Assembly (NCBI GenBank): GCA_025765615.1
Contig: JAIVFJ010000115.1
Span: 145,810-209,809 of the forward strand
Origin: Zopfochytrium polystomum
Lineage: Eukaryota; Chytridiomycota; Chytridiomycetes; Chytridiales; Chytridiaceae
Length of the DNA: 64,000 nucleotides
Direction of reading: 5' to 3'
Shown here in pieces: positions 32,021-41,259 of this stretch; positions within the stretch are counted from its first letter, which is position 1; each line of letters starts with the position of its first letter. The notes beneath the pieces were generated by a model, which was not told the DNA's origin, did no database searches, and was given only the letters and a program-made list of their open reading frames with translations. The position numbers and the translations under genes were made by a program.

Positions 32021-34439
32021 ATGCTCGGTGGCCTCTTCACGCCCGACCGGGTCCCGGCTCTCGCAGCCGCCCTAGCGCTCTTCGCGGCCGTCGCTTCGCC
32101 CACCGCCGCCCAGCTGACCTGCCACGACGTCTGCGTCGCCGGCGATCCCCTGGATCCCACTTGCAGCGACATTGCGGCTTGCGTCATCGCCGGGGACAGC
32201 TACTGTGGATCAACGGCCTGGGACTCTGCGTGCGTCAGCGAGGCGTCCTCGCTGTGCGGTGCCAATTGCGATAATCAGGTTTCCTAATGTCGCCATAACT
32301 TCCCCTCCCTCCGTTTGGTCCTCGTCCTGCGACAGATAACTAACTTTCTTTGAATCGACTTTCGGTCTTCAACTCCCCACCCACCCTCGAAAAAAAAATT
32401 AAAATTGCGCCCGTTCGTCCACGTAGGTGCCCACGACTGATGGCTATTCAAGCTCATATGGAGGCTACCCGACTCCTACCTACAGCAACCCGGTGCCCAA
32501 CTGCCACGACCCGTGCGTTCCAGGTGGACCAATGGGAGCACAGTGTGGCGATGTTGCTAAGTGCGTCGGCCAAATGGACTCTTATTGCCAGTCCGCCAAC
32601 TGGGACAGCATTTGCGTGAGCGAAGCCAACCAGTGTGGGGCTTCGTGCAGCGGGGTAAGCTCAATATCTTATTCAGATGCACAATGCTACATTGTGTTTT
32701 TTTTTTTTTTTGGTTCCACCTCTCAAGATCTCGTTGTTGGAATTGTCGGCGCTACTAACGTTCACCACTTCCTCTTATAACTACAGCAAAACTACCCAAC
32801 TTATGGTACTGACGGCAACACACCCACCTACACGCCCTACACCTACTCTTCGTACTCGTACCCGGTTTACTCGGGCGTCCCCTCCCCTACCCCCTCGGTT
32901 GCCATCAGCTGTCACGATGAATGCACCATCGGCGACCCGATGGACTCCACTTGCAGCGATATCGCCGGCTGTGTCTCTCTGTCCGACGCATACTGCCAAA
33001 CAACAAAGTGGGACAGCATCTGTGTCGCTGAGGCAAAGAAATGTGGTGCCGTCTGCTCGATTGTAAGGGAGTGTTTCCTATATTGCAGCCTACATCTCCG
33101 GTGTGTCGCGCAACATGTAACCCGATCTGGACTTTCTCACTAGACTTCGACTCCGACGACAACAACGGTGCCTCCGACGTACTCGCCGTACTCGCCCGTT
33201 TACAGCAGCGCCACCTCCACCGACTCTGGCGGCTGCCACGACGTCTGCTTGCTCGGCGGGCCTTTGACGGCTGACTGCGGCGACGTTGCTTCGTGTGTCA
33301 TCGGCCAGACTGCGTCATGTGGAACCGACGCTTGGGATGCAAACTGCATCACCCTCGCGAACCAGTGCGGCGCGAGCTGCAGCGTGGTAAGTCGGGATTT
33401 AATCCATGACTTATTTCTGCACCCTCACACTTACTAAACTCTACCTGATCCCCTTCGCACTCGTCCAGCCCACTTCTACCGACACTCCGACAAGCACGCT
33501 CATCACCAACACCTGCCACGACGTCTGCACGATCGGCGCTGGCATGGACGAGACCTGCGGCACCGACGCCGCCTGTGTCGTCGCCGCAAACAGCGCCTGC
33601 TACACGTCGTGGGACACGACCTGCGTCGCCACCGCCGTCTCCTCTTGCTCCGTCACCTGCCCGACTCCTTCCAACACCCCGCCCAACAAGATCTGCCACG
33701 ACCCCTGCACGGTCGGCGACGGCCTGCCCGCGCGCTGCGGGACGGAGATCGCGTGCGTGCTGACGACGAACCCGGAGTGCGAGACTGGCGGGTGGACTTC
33801 GGCCTGCATCGGTGTGCTGCAAAACTCTTGCGGATTCAACTGCACGGTGCGTGTGAAGATCTATTTTTTTTTTTTTTTTTTTTCCGCACACATGTGCTCT
33901 TTGAACTTGAATCCTAATCACCGCATTTCCCACCTTAGGCCTCAACCTGGACCGCGCCGTGCGTCCCTCGTACCGCCTTCTTCCTCACCTCCGCAACCGT
34001 CTCCACCACGGCCACGACCGTCCCGACGACGACAACCTCGACCACCCCGACGACCGTCATCCTCACGGCGACCAAGCCGACCAAAACCACGACGACCTCG
34101 ACCTCGACGACGCAGTCGACCAAGACGGTTGTCTCCGTCACCACAAAACCCTCCACGACCGTCGCGACCTCCACCGTCCTCGCCACCTCCGTCGTCGTCA
34201 GCAAGTCGCTGAGCTCTGTCCCCAAATTCACCGCGATCTCCACCGCCTCGACGACTACTACTACCGTCAGCGCCACGACGACCACCACGCTGCTGACGTC
34301 GACGTCCTATGCCGGCGCGGTTAAGACTACCACGGTCAAGACTACCGTGTCGACCGTGTCCACGTCGTTGCAGGTCGTGACCGCAAAGCCACCCCCAGTG
34401 GTCACCGTCACGGTGTCGAAGAAAGCCGGGAAAAACTGA
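32021..34439 (+). CDS. Secreted Cys-module protein with Ser/Thr tail, six exons; paralogue without peptidase domain
   Basis: Exons 32021-32278, 32427-32654, 32787-33062, 33144-33386, 33469-33846 and 33939-34439 give 627 residues, all introns phase 0. A signal peptide ends near TAAQLTCHD. Six Cys modules follow, closely matching those of the gene just upstream (for example CHDPC..GGPMGAQCGDVAKC and CHDVCLLGGPL). Linkers are Tyr/Pro/Ser-rich. The last exon starts ASTWTAPCVP, as in the neighbour (ASTWTQPCVP), and encodes a Thr/Ser/Val-rich tail. The gene is therefore a tandem copy of the 3' part of its neighbour, with a signal exon fused directly to a Cys module. The module recalls Cys-rich repeats of secreted myxobacterial proteins. 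Function unknown; a wall or matrix protein is likely. Confidence 0.82.
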
Positions 34440-35949
34440 GAGGTTCTCACCAGAACAAAAAAAAGCCAAATTGTACGGATTTTGAAGGGAAGTCTGGTGT
34501 AGCTTGGTTAGAGGAGAAGACAGAGGGTTTTCAAGTATTCCCTTTGCCCATTTTTCGTTGTTGAGTTGCTATTGTTGTCCCCCAAACGGTCTTGTGTTCC
34601 ATAGCATGTCGCTCCTCCAAAAAAAACGCCGGTCGACCGCGCGAAAGCGCGGACGGCGGTTTCTCTGCGAGTGGTTGAGCTTTTATTTTCCCCCTTTCTT
34701 GTCGCTTCTTTCGTTCCTTGCACCCGTTAGACGCCTTTGCTTGTGTTGTTCACCTCCACGCATCCTTTACAACTTTCTTCCTCATGTCTCCTCACACTCT
34801 CTTTGACACTTTGCGTTAGCGTCGTGCCGAAGTTGAGAGATGAAGCAACCATGAAAGCATATGCCTCAGGACGAACACAGAGGGCAGTAATATAGATACC
34901 TGCTCCCCATGCAATTGTCGACACCTTCAAACCCCTCTAATGCACCGTCACGCTAATGCTTTTTTTTTTTTTTTTTTTTTGTGGATGGTGCTGACGTTGT
35001 GGGTTGTCGGTTGTGGTATGAGGACGCCCCACACTCTCACCTCTCGGTCGCTCAGCGACTCATAACGGCCGTTAAGTCGCTTTCCCAACTACCACGTGGC
35101 CCCTTTCAATACCAGTGACCTTTGGATATCGTCCCGAGACTTCCCTTTCCAGGTGCTCTCGTCGATGAGTGGGCAATGCCATTTGAAATCCCGCATCGTC
35201 GGTGGATGGAAAAAGGGTGCGCCCCAACGACGAAGTGAACGCCGATCTTCACCGTTATCCCCCGAAGGACTGTCGCGACGATGTTTACTTGGCAGATGCG
35301 AGCGAAGTTGAAACGAAAACGAGGAATTCAAATCTCGCCGGGAGAACAAAGCCAAGCTCAATCACTATTTTTGTGGCATCATTCTTGCAACGTGCTTATG
35401 AAGATTCCCGAAAGGAATTCAAACCGCTACAGCCTTGTCCGTCCCTGCTTCAAATTTAAAGTCCGATCTATCGCAGCCTTTCCGCCAGCAGCAACAGTCA
35501 CACAAGTTCGCTGTCATCAAAACGAAAGAACTTAAATAATATTTGCAACCATTTTGGCACAGGTCGCATGGTGTAGTTGGTTATCACGTCTGTCTAACAC
35601 ACAGACGGTCTCCAGTTCGAGTCTGGATGCGACCATTACATTTTTTCCCTTAACCCTTCTTGTGACTCCAACCTTCCTCTGACCGTGCTTTCGACGGCAC
35701 TGCACAGCGATATGTTCAGGAATAGTTGCGGCGGGGAAGGGAAAGCGGTAATACTCTCTCTCTCTGTGAGCATGGTGGGAACGTTTCCGCCAGGGAATTG
35801 GGCTTCTGGGCAGGTCAGTCCATTCGAAAAAACTAGTTCCAGTTCCTTTTATTCGAAAAATCGAAAAAGGATAGACGCTCATCGTCGTGAACAGTTTATT
35901 GTGACAAATTATGCGAAACGCATTCAAAAACTGAAAAGGACGCTACCAC
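34440..35949. other. Intergenic region containing tRNA-Val
   Basis: No protein gene recognised. A T homopolymer lies at about 34959-34980 and tRNA-Val at 35562-35635. Confidence 0.5.
35562..35635 (+). tRNA. tRNA-Val (AAC)
   Basis: Complete cloverleaf: acceptor GGTCGCA/TGCGACC with discriminator A, D-arm GTGTAGTTGGTTATCAC, anticodon stem TCTGT/ACAGA with loop CTAACAC (anticodon AAC), T-arm TCCAG-TTCGAGT-CTGGA. No intron. Confidence 0.96.
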
Positions 35950-37258
35950 TCAAACAGCCACATCGAACTCCATCTCCCTTTCCCTCACAAGCAGCTCAAC
36001 AACCCGCTCGACACTTCCACCATACCTTCGAACCAAATCCCTGACCTCCTCCGTCTCCTCGAACCCCATGCCCCTCAGCGCCTCGACCGCCTCCTCCTCG
36101 ACACGATCGACGGGGTGCACCATCGTCACGAACCGCTCGGCGTGCGATACCCCGGCGCCGCGCAAGCCGCCGTGTACCTGCTCGACGTTCGCAAAGCACG
36201 CGTCGCAGAGATCGTAATCGCGACACTCCAGACAGCGGTGGCGCGTGCCGGTGAAGGCGTGCGAGTTGCAGCCGTCGCAGGTGATGCGGGTCCAGCGGCG
36301 CTCGGAGGGGGCGGGGAGCGGGTCGGATATGGCAGCTGCGGCGGAAGGGTGATGGCGGCCGAAGGGGTGCGGGTTGAAGGAACGCGCGCCGCAGCGGGCG
36401 CCAAAGGCGGGGTGGCAGCCTCCGGTCGCGCCCCAGGAGCGTGGACCGCTGTGGCGAGCACGGAGGAGTTCTTCAAAGGCGGGGGTGAAGGCGGTTTGGG
36501 CTTCTTCTGCGATCTGGTGTTGGAAAGAGTTTCGTTGTTAGCAAATGGCAGAAAATGGCGAACCCAAGACGAAGGCAACAAACTTTTTCGAGGATGGGTC
36601 CCATGTTGCTCTTTTCGTACTCTTCTTGAAGAGCTTTCAGGTGCGGCTCGAGGCTTCCAAACATTTTCTCGAACGGGTTTTGCTGTGCGGTGGTGGGCTT
36701 CGGTGCGGGCGCATCGGCGCTCTTTCCCTTGTTCTGGGAAGAGGACGATGAAGAGGCCGATGATGACGATGATGACGAAGCCGACGACGGAGCCCACGCC
36801 AAAGAAGAAGAAGTGGCTGAAGACGAAGCAGCGGGCAGGGCAGAAGCGGCGCCAGAGCCACCAGCAGCAGACGTAGCGACCGGCGTCGGTTGGGCGGCGG
36901 TCTCTTGCACGGTGCGCGGCTGCTCGGTGAAGCTCGTTACCGGCGTCAGGCGGCTCTCACCGGCGCCGCCCACGACGACGTACTCATCGCCCTGGACCAT
37001 GCGAACCTCGAACCTGACGCTCTTGCCGGAGCCGCCAAACAGCCTGAGCAGCTCGGCGAGCTCCTCATCAGAGTCAATGGCGATGTGATCGCCGTCTGCG
37101 TCGACGTAGGTGACGGCGAGGGGCACCTCGGCGGGGATGGCAAAGGCCTTGCGGATGCGGGCGTCGAAGGCAGACCAGGTCGTTGCTTCGACGGCGGGGT
37201 TGGCGGTGAGGATGGAGCGGAGAATCCCGCGGTAGGAGACCTTGAGTGTGAGGGCCAT
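35950..37258 (-). CDS. p62/NBR1-like protein with PB1, ZZ zinc finger and UBA domains, two exons
   Basis: Exons 36584-37258 and 35950-36513 give 412 residues. A PB1 domain occupies about residues 1-85: the basic strand LKVSYRGILRS and the acidic OPCA motif in YVDADGDHIAIDSDEELAEL. A Ser/Ala-rich linker follows, then FEKMFGSLEPHLKAL. Exon 2 holds a ZZ finger (TCDGCNSHAF, RHRCLECRDYDLCDAC, then the His pair) and a C-terminal UBA (VEEEAVEALRGMGFEET ending VVELLV). This order is that of SQSTM1/p62 and NBR1, receptors that bring ubiquitinated cargo to autophagosomes. A candidate LC3-interacting motif is EYVVV after PB1, but it is only a pattern match. A TATA box lies at 37335-37342. A frameshifted duplicate lies at 39965-41259. 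Confidence 0.88.
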
Positions 37259-37334
37259 AGCGGTTATGCTTTTTTCTGCTTTATTCACAGAGAAGATGTG
37301 GGACGAGGTTTGGCCGGTTTTGGGGGTCTGCACT

Positions 37335-37342
37335 TTTTATAG
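37335..37342 (-). promoter_or_regulatory. TATA box of the p62/NBR1-like gene
   Basis: CTATAAAA on the minus strand about 77 bases upstream of the ATG. The duplicate gene has the same element at the same relative place, so the promoter was copied too. Confidence 0.55.
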
Positions 37343-38035
37343 CTTTGGAATCAAGAAAGGAAAACCAAAAATGAAATTAGAAAAGCACAAATTGGAACCA
37401 AGAAAAGGCAGCCGCGCGGCGTCGCAGACAGCAGCTGCCACGCGGCCACCTTTATGTCCGCCGACCGAGAATGGCGGCATTTGCATCAGTAGCAAATGAG
37501 AGCGCTGCCTCATTTGCTTGCCAATTATTATTCTCGGCTTGGAGACGTTGAGCAGGTGAAGCACGTACTGTCCGCAGTCGAGGAAGGGGCGCGAGCCAGA
37601 AAAAGGACCAAGAGATCTCATACCCGGTGGGATGTCGCGCCCCACTCTAAATCGGATTCGTAACAGACGCAGACGCAGAAGCAGCCTGCCGCACCACCGA
37701 GCACGCGTGGTCCAAGCCATCAATCACCAGGCCATAACGACAAAAGAAAGAAAACCGCCAAATGATGACCGCGCGCCACCCAGCGCTCTCTGTAGGCGCC
37801 GCACATTTTCTCCATCACGCACGCATGTTCATGTTCGCACCGGCAAATTGGCGGCCCCGAAGCGATCCGGAGTTGATAAGATCGAGTCGCGTATATATTG
37901 ATAAGATGGAGGTGGAAGACCGTCCCATCAATCTCGGCCACTCGGGGGGTGATTCACATTCACAGACGGCCGTATTTATTTCTGCCAGGCAAAGACAAAC
38001 GAACCGCCCCATTCAAAATTCCACTACCGCCCCCG
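37343..38035. other. Intergenic divergent region between p62-like and GST genes
   Basis: No gene supported. Contains the p62-like promoter on one side and, near 37889-37897, an AT-rich GTATATATTG that could be a TATA element for the GST gene. Confidence 0.45.
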
Positions 38036-38854
38036 ATGCCTGCTCACACACTCACTCCCATGGACGACCTCACGCCTCCGCTCATCTTTCACGAGCTCGT
38101 CTACGACCCGGACACGCCGACCAGCCACCTGTTTGCCGGGCCGAACGGCTGGAAAGTGCACCTGTCCCTCCTGCACAAGCGAGTACCGTTCGTGATCCAG
38201 CCGATCACGCTGCTCGAAGTCAGCACGACGTTGCGGGCGCGGCGCGGCGGGCAGCCGTCGACGACGCCGGCGCTGGAGCTGCCAGACGGCACGATCCTGT
38301 GCGACTCGTTCCGCATCGCGGAGCACCTCGAGGCGGCGTACCCGTCGGCGCCGTCGCTGTTCTCCGGCGACGGCGCGGTGCCGGCGGACCCGCGCTTGGT
38401 CGCGGCGGGCCGGCGGTTCGCGCGCCTCGTCGACCTCGGGCTCGGCTCGTCGGACCCGCAGTGGGCGGTGTGGTTCGACGCCGTGTTCCCGCAGATCGCC
38501 GAGCGCATCCCGCCCGGGCCGGACCGCGAGTTTATCGTGTCGGACTCGCGCATGGGGCCCGGCGGGTTCCGCAAGGCTTTGGAGCGGCCCGAGAAGGAGG
38601 ATCTCGTCGCTCGCGCGAAGCTGAACGTCGCGCCGATCGCAGCGGCTCTGGCGGAGCGCCCGGGCGAGTTTTTGGCAGGGCCGGAGCCCGGGTTTGTGGA
38701 CTTTGTCGTGTTTGGGAGGTACGCCATGGTGCGCAACAACGCGCCGCACCTCGTGAGGGAGCTGTTTGAGGAGCGAGGAGCGGCGCTCGAGAGGTGGATC
38801 GGTGCCATGCTCGAGAGGTATCCTTCCATTGTAAAACACTTACGCCCGATTTGA
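38036..38854 (+). CDS. Glutathione S-transferase-like protein
   Basis: Intronless, 272 residues from the ATG at 38036; a second in-frame ATG at 38060 is possible. The N-terminal thioredoxin-like half has NGWKVHLSLLHKRVPFVI, the conserved cis-Pro in STTPALELPDG and the glutathione-binding DSFRIAEHLEAAYP. The C-terminal half is helical (GPEPGFVDFVVFGRYAMV). The pattern is nearest to fungal and bacterial GSTs related to beta-etherases (LigE type). These use glutathione to detoxify or cleave electrophilic or ether-linked substrates in the cytosol. Substrate unknown. Confidence 0.85.
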   Translation: MPAHTLTPMDDLTPPLIFHELVYDPDTPTSHLFAGPNGWKVHLSLLHKRVPFVIQPITLLEVSTTLRARRGGQPSTTPALELPDGTILCDSFRIAEHLEAAYPSAPSLFSGDGAVPADPRLVAAGRRFARLVDLGLGSSDPQWAVWFDAVFPQIAERIPPGPDREFIVSDSRMGPGGFRKALERPEKEDLVARAKLNVAPIAAALAERPGEFLAGPEPGFVDFVVFGRYAMVRNNAPHLVRELFEERGAALERWIGAMLERYPSIVKHLRPI

Positions 38855-38933
38855 GGTTGCGTCCGTTGGGTCCGACCATCGGATCATTCAATACAAGACG
38901 GAAAATCGACTGTTAGCGGCCGAGACATTTTTA

Positions 38934-39105
38934 AGTTTGCAACGAAACGCGAATCAATTAGACGTACTAGAATTGCTGGAGCAAGAAGTGTACCTACCTT
39001 CGAGGTGCTTTGTCGAGGTGGACTTTGGAGATGAGACCCTACAGCTTGCCAAGCTACGTCAAAGGCGAGAGGCAGCGGAGACGGCGTCAGCAGGGGCCAT
39101 CATTG
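38934..39105 (+). pseudogene. Fragment of the ankyrin-type gene found at 62-63.8 kb
   Basis: The frame reads NANQLDVLELLEQEVYLPS, then FVEVDFGDETLQLAKLRQRR and EAAETASA, matching NANQVDVLEWLEQEVDLPS, FVELNFGDETLQLAHLRRRR and EAAETASA in the minus-strand gene at 62.6-63.8 kb. Only about 57 residues are present, with no start or flanking repeats, so it is a relic of duplication. Confidence 0.75.
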
Positions 39106-39110
39106 GAACC

Positions 39111-39243
39111 GCTTTGACGTTCCGCAGCGTCATCAGAGCGAAAGAGCTGCGGGTGCGAGCGGAGTGGAGCCCTCCTCAACAGCCGCTTTGACGTCCCACA
39201 GCTTCCTTTGAGCGAAAGAGTTGCCGGCGCGAGTAGAGTGACG
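39111..39243 (+). repeat. Imperfect tandem duplication, two units of about 65-70 bases
   Basis: CCGCTTTGACGT, GAGCGAAAGAG and GCGAG.. blocks recur in the same order at 39111-39170 and 39181-39243. Confidence 0.6.
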
Positions 39244-39964
39244 CCGGCGGCTTCCGTGGGCCATCCGTCGGCAGCCGCAACCGGGAAGGAATGGACGGTC
39301 CCCGGTTTCAACCACCGCCTTCCTGTCGCTTCCTCAGAGCGACAGGGATGTTGTGTTGGCTTTGGTTGCTGGCAGAGAGCCCATGCTGCAGTTTTTTCCA
39401 AAGATGGCGACAATCAAAGCAATGAGGACGACGGAAGGAACTACCTTGCGCAAGTCCCGCTCGCTGTGATTGATTGCTGTTTGAAGTTCGTGCTCGTACC
39501 ATAACTTTACGATGACTGAAGGGGAATGCTAATTTTCGACTTGGACTTGTCAAATATTCGACTCATTTACATGGGAGAACTGTTATTGTCCGAAGGGGAT
39601 ATGAGACTCACTAGGGCACATCTGGCAGAGTCGCCTACCGCCCGTCCGAAACAACATCGTATTGTTCATCGACACCCGCATCCGCCAGGCTTCCAACATC
39701 CCCGTACAGTCTACAAATTGTGGACACAGCAAAGATCGTCACCGGTCCAATGGAAATCGGACGGAAGTCCAAGTGTTCTGGCTGCAGTGAGGCAACTAGC
39801 AAATGATTCGAGCGAAGAGCGAGGTTTGACCAACTACACCATGCGACGATCCCTAACGTTCATCAAAAACTATATATTGATGGTCACACGCCACAAATCA
39901 TGTTCAGTTTCAAAAACAGGAGCAACTTTGGAAACGAAACCCAAAAATTTAAGAGGACGCCACC

Positions 39965-41259
39965 ACTCAAACAGCCACATCGAATCCCCTCTCCGTCTCC
40001 CTCTCCCTCACGAGCAGCTCCACCACCCGTTCTAACCCTTCCACCATACCTCCTTACCAAGTCCCTGACCTTCCTGCGACTCCTCGAACCCCATGCCCCT
40101 CAGCGTCTCGACCGCCTCCTCCTCGACACGATCGACGGGGTGCACCATCGTCACAAACCGCTCGGCGTGAGACACCCCGCCGGCGCCGCGCACTCCGCCG
40201 TGGACCTGCTCGACGTTCCCAAAGCACGCGTTCGCAGAGGTCGTAGTCGCGGCACTCGCGGCAGCGGTGGCGCTTGCCTGTGAAGGCGTGCGAGTTGCAA
40301 CCGTCAGCAGGTGATGCCAGGTCCAGCTGGCGCTCGGAGGGGGCCGGGGAGCGGGTCGGATGTGGCGGCGGCGGCGGACGGGTGGTGGAAGCGGCCAAAG
40401 GGGTGCGGGTTGAAGCTGCGAGGCCCGCAGCGGCCGCTGAAGGCGGGATGGCAGCCGCCGGTCGCTCCCCAGGAGCGTGGGCCATTGTGGCGAGCGCGGA
40501 GGAGCTCTTCAAAGGCGGGGGTGAAGGCGGTTTGGGCTTCCTCTGCGATCTGGTGTTGGAGGGAGTTACGCTGTTAGCAAATGGCAGAGCCCAAGACAAG
40601 GCAACCAAACCTTTTCGAGGATCGGTCCCATGTTGCTCTTTTCGTACTCTTCTTGAAGTGCCTTTCAGGTGCGGCTCGAGGTTTTCAAACATTTTTTCGA
40701 ACGGGTTCTGCTGTTCGGCAGTGGGCTCTGGTGCGGGCACTTCGGCGCTCTTTCCTTTGCTCTGCGAAGAAGAAGATGAAGAGGCCGACGATGAGGATGT
40801 TGACGAGGCCGACGAAGAAGCCAAGCTGACGAAGACGTTGAAGTCGATGAGGCCTGTCTCGTTCACAGGCGCGGACGCAGCGACCGGGCCTGATTGCGCT
40901 ACGGGCTCCGACACGACGCGTGGCTGCTCTGCGACACTCGCTGTTGGCGACGTTCCGCGCTCGCTTGCGGCGCCTACGACGACGTACTCGTCGCCTTGCA
41001 CCGTGCGGACCTCGAACCTGACGCTTTTGCCGGAGCCGCCAAACAGCCTGAGCAGCTCTGCGAGCTCCTCGTCAGAGTCGATGGCGATCTGGTCGCCGTC
41101 GGCGTCGACGTACGTGACGGCGAGAGGGACCTCGGCGGGGATGGCAAAGGCCTTGCGGATGCGGGCGTCGAATGAGGACCAGGTCGTTGCTTCGGCGGGC
41201 GTGGTGGTGAGGATGGAGCGGAGGGTGCCGCGATAGGAGACTTTGAGGGTGAGGGCCAT
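39965..41259 (-). pseudogene. Frameshifted duplicate of the p62/NBR1-like gene
   Basis: Same two-exon layout as 35950-37258: exon 1 about 40611-41259, exon 2 about 39965-40549. The PB1 domain is intact (MALTLKVSYRGTLRS; OPCA motif YVDADGDQIAIDSDEEL). Near 40655-40665 an extra base turns the conserved LQEEYEKSNMGPILEK into another frame. In exon 2, alignment with the intact copy shows further single-base insertions near 40300-40335, 40228-40235, 40070-40085 and 40040-40050, disrupting ZZ and UBA. Promoter (TATA at 41361-41368) and 3' flank are also duplicated. Either a pseudogene or a gene damaged by assembly errors, since all changes I can place are insertions. No joined product is offered. 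Confidence 0.8.

Larger units (their letters stand above)
38855..39964. other. Intergenic region with an ankyrin-gene fragment and a short tandem duplication
   Basis: Besides the fragment at 38934-39105 and the tandem copy at 39111-39243 there is no recognisable gene. Confidence 0.5.

Noticed and set aside
38024..38839. Antisense ORFs of 242-271 residues over the GST gene
   Set aside because: Shadow frames favoured by high GC; no domain pattern, whereas the plus-strand frame has GST motifs.
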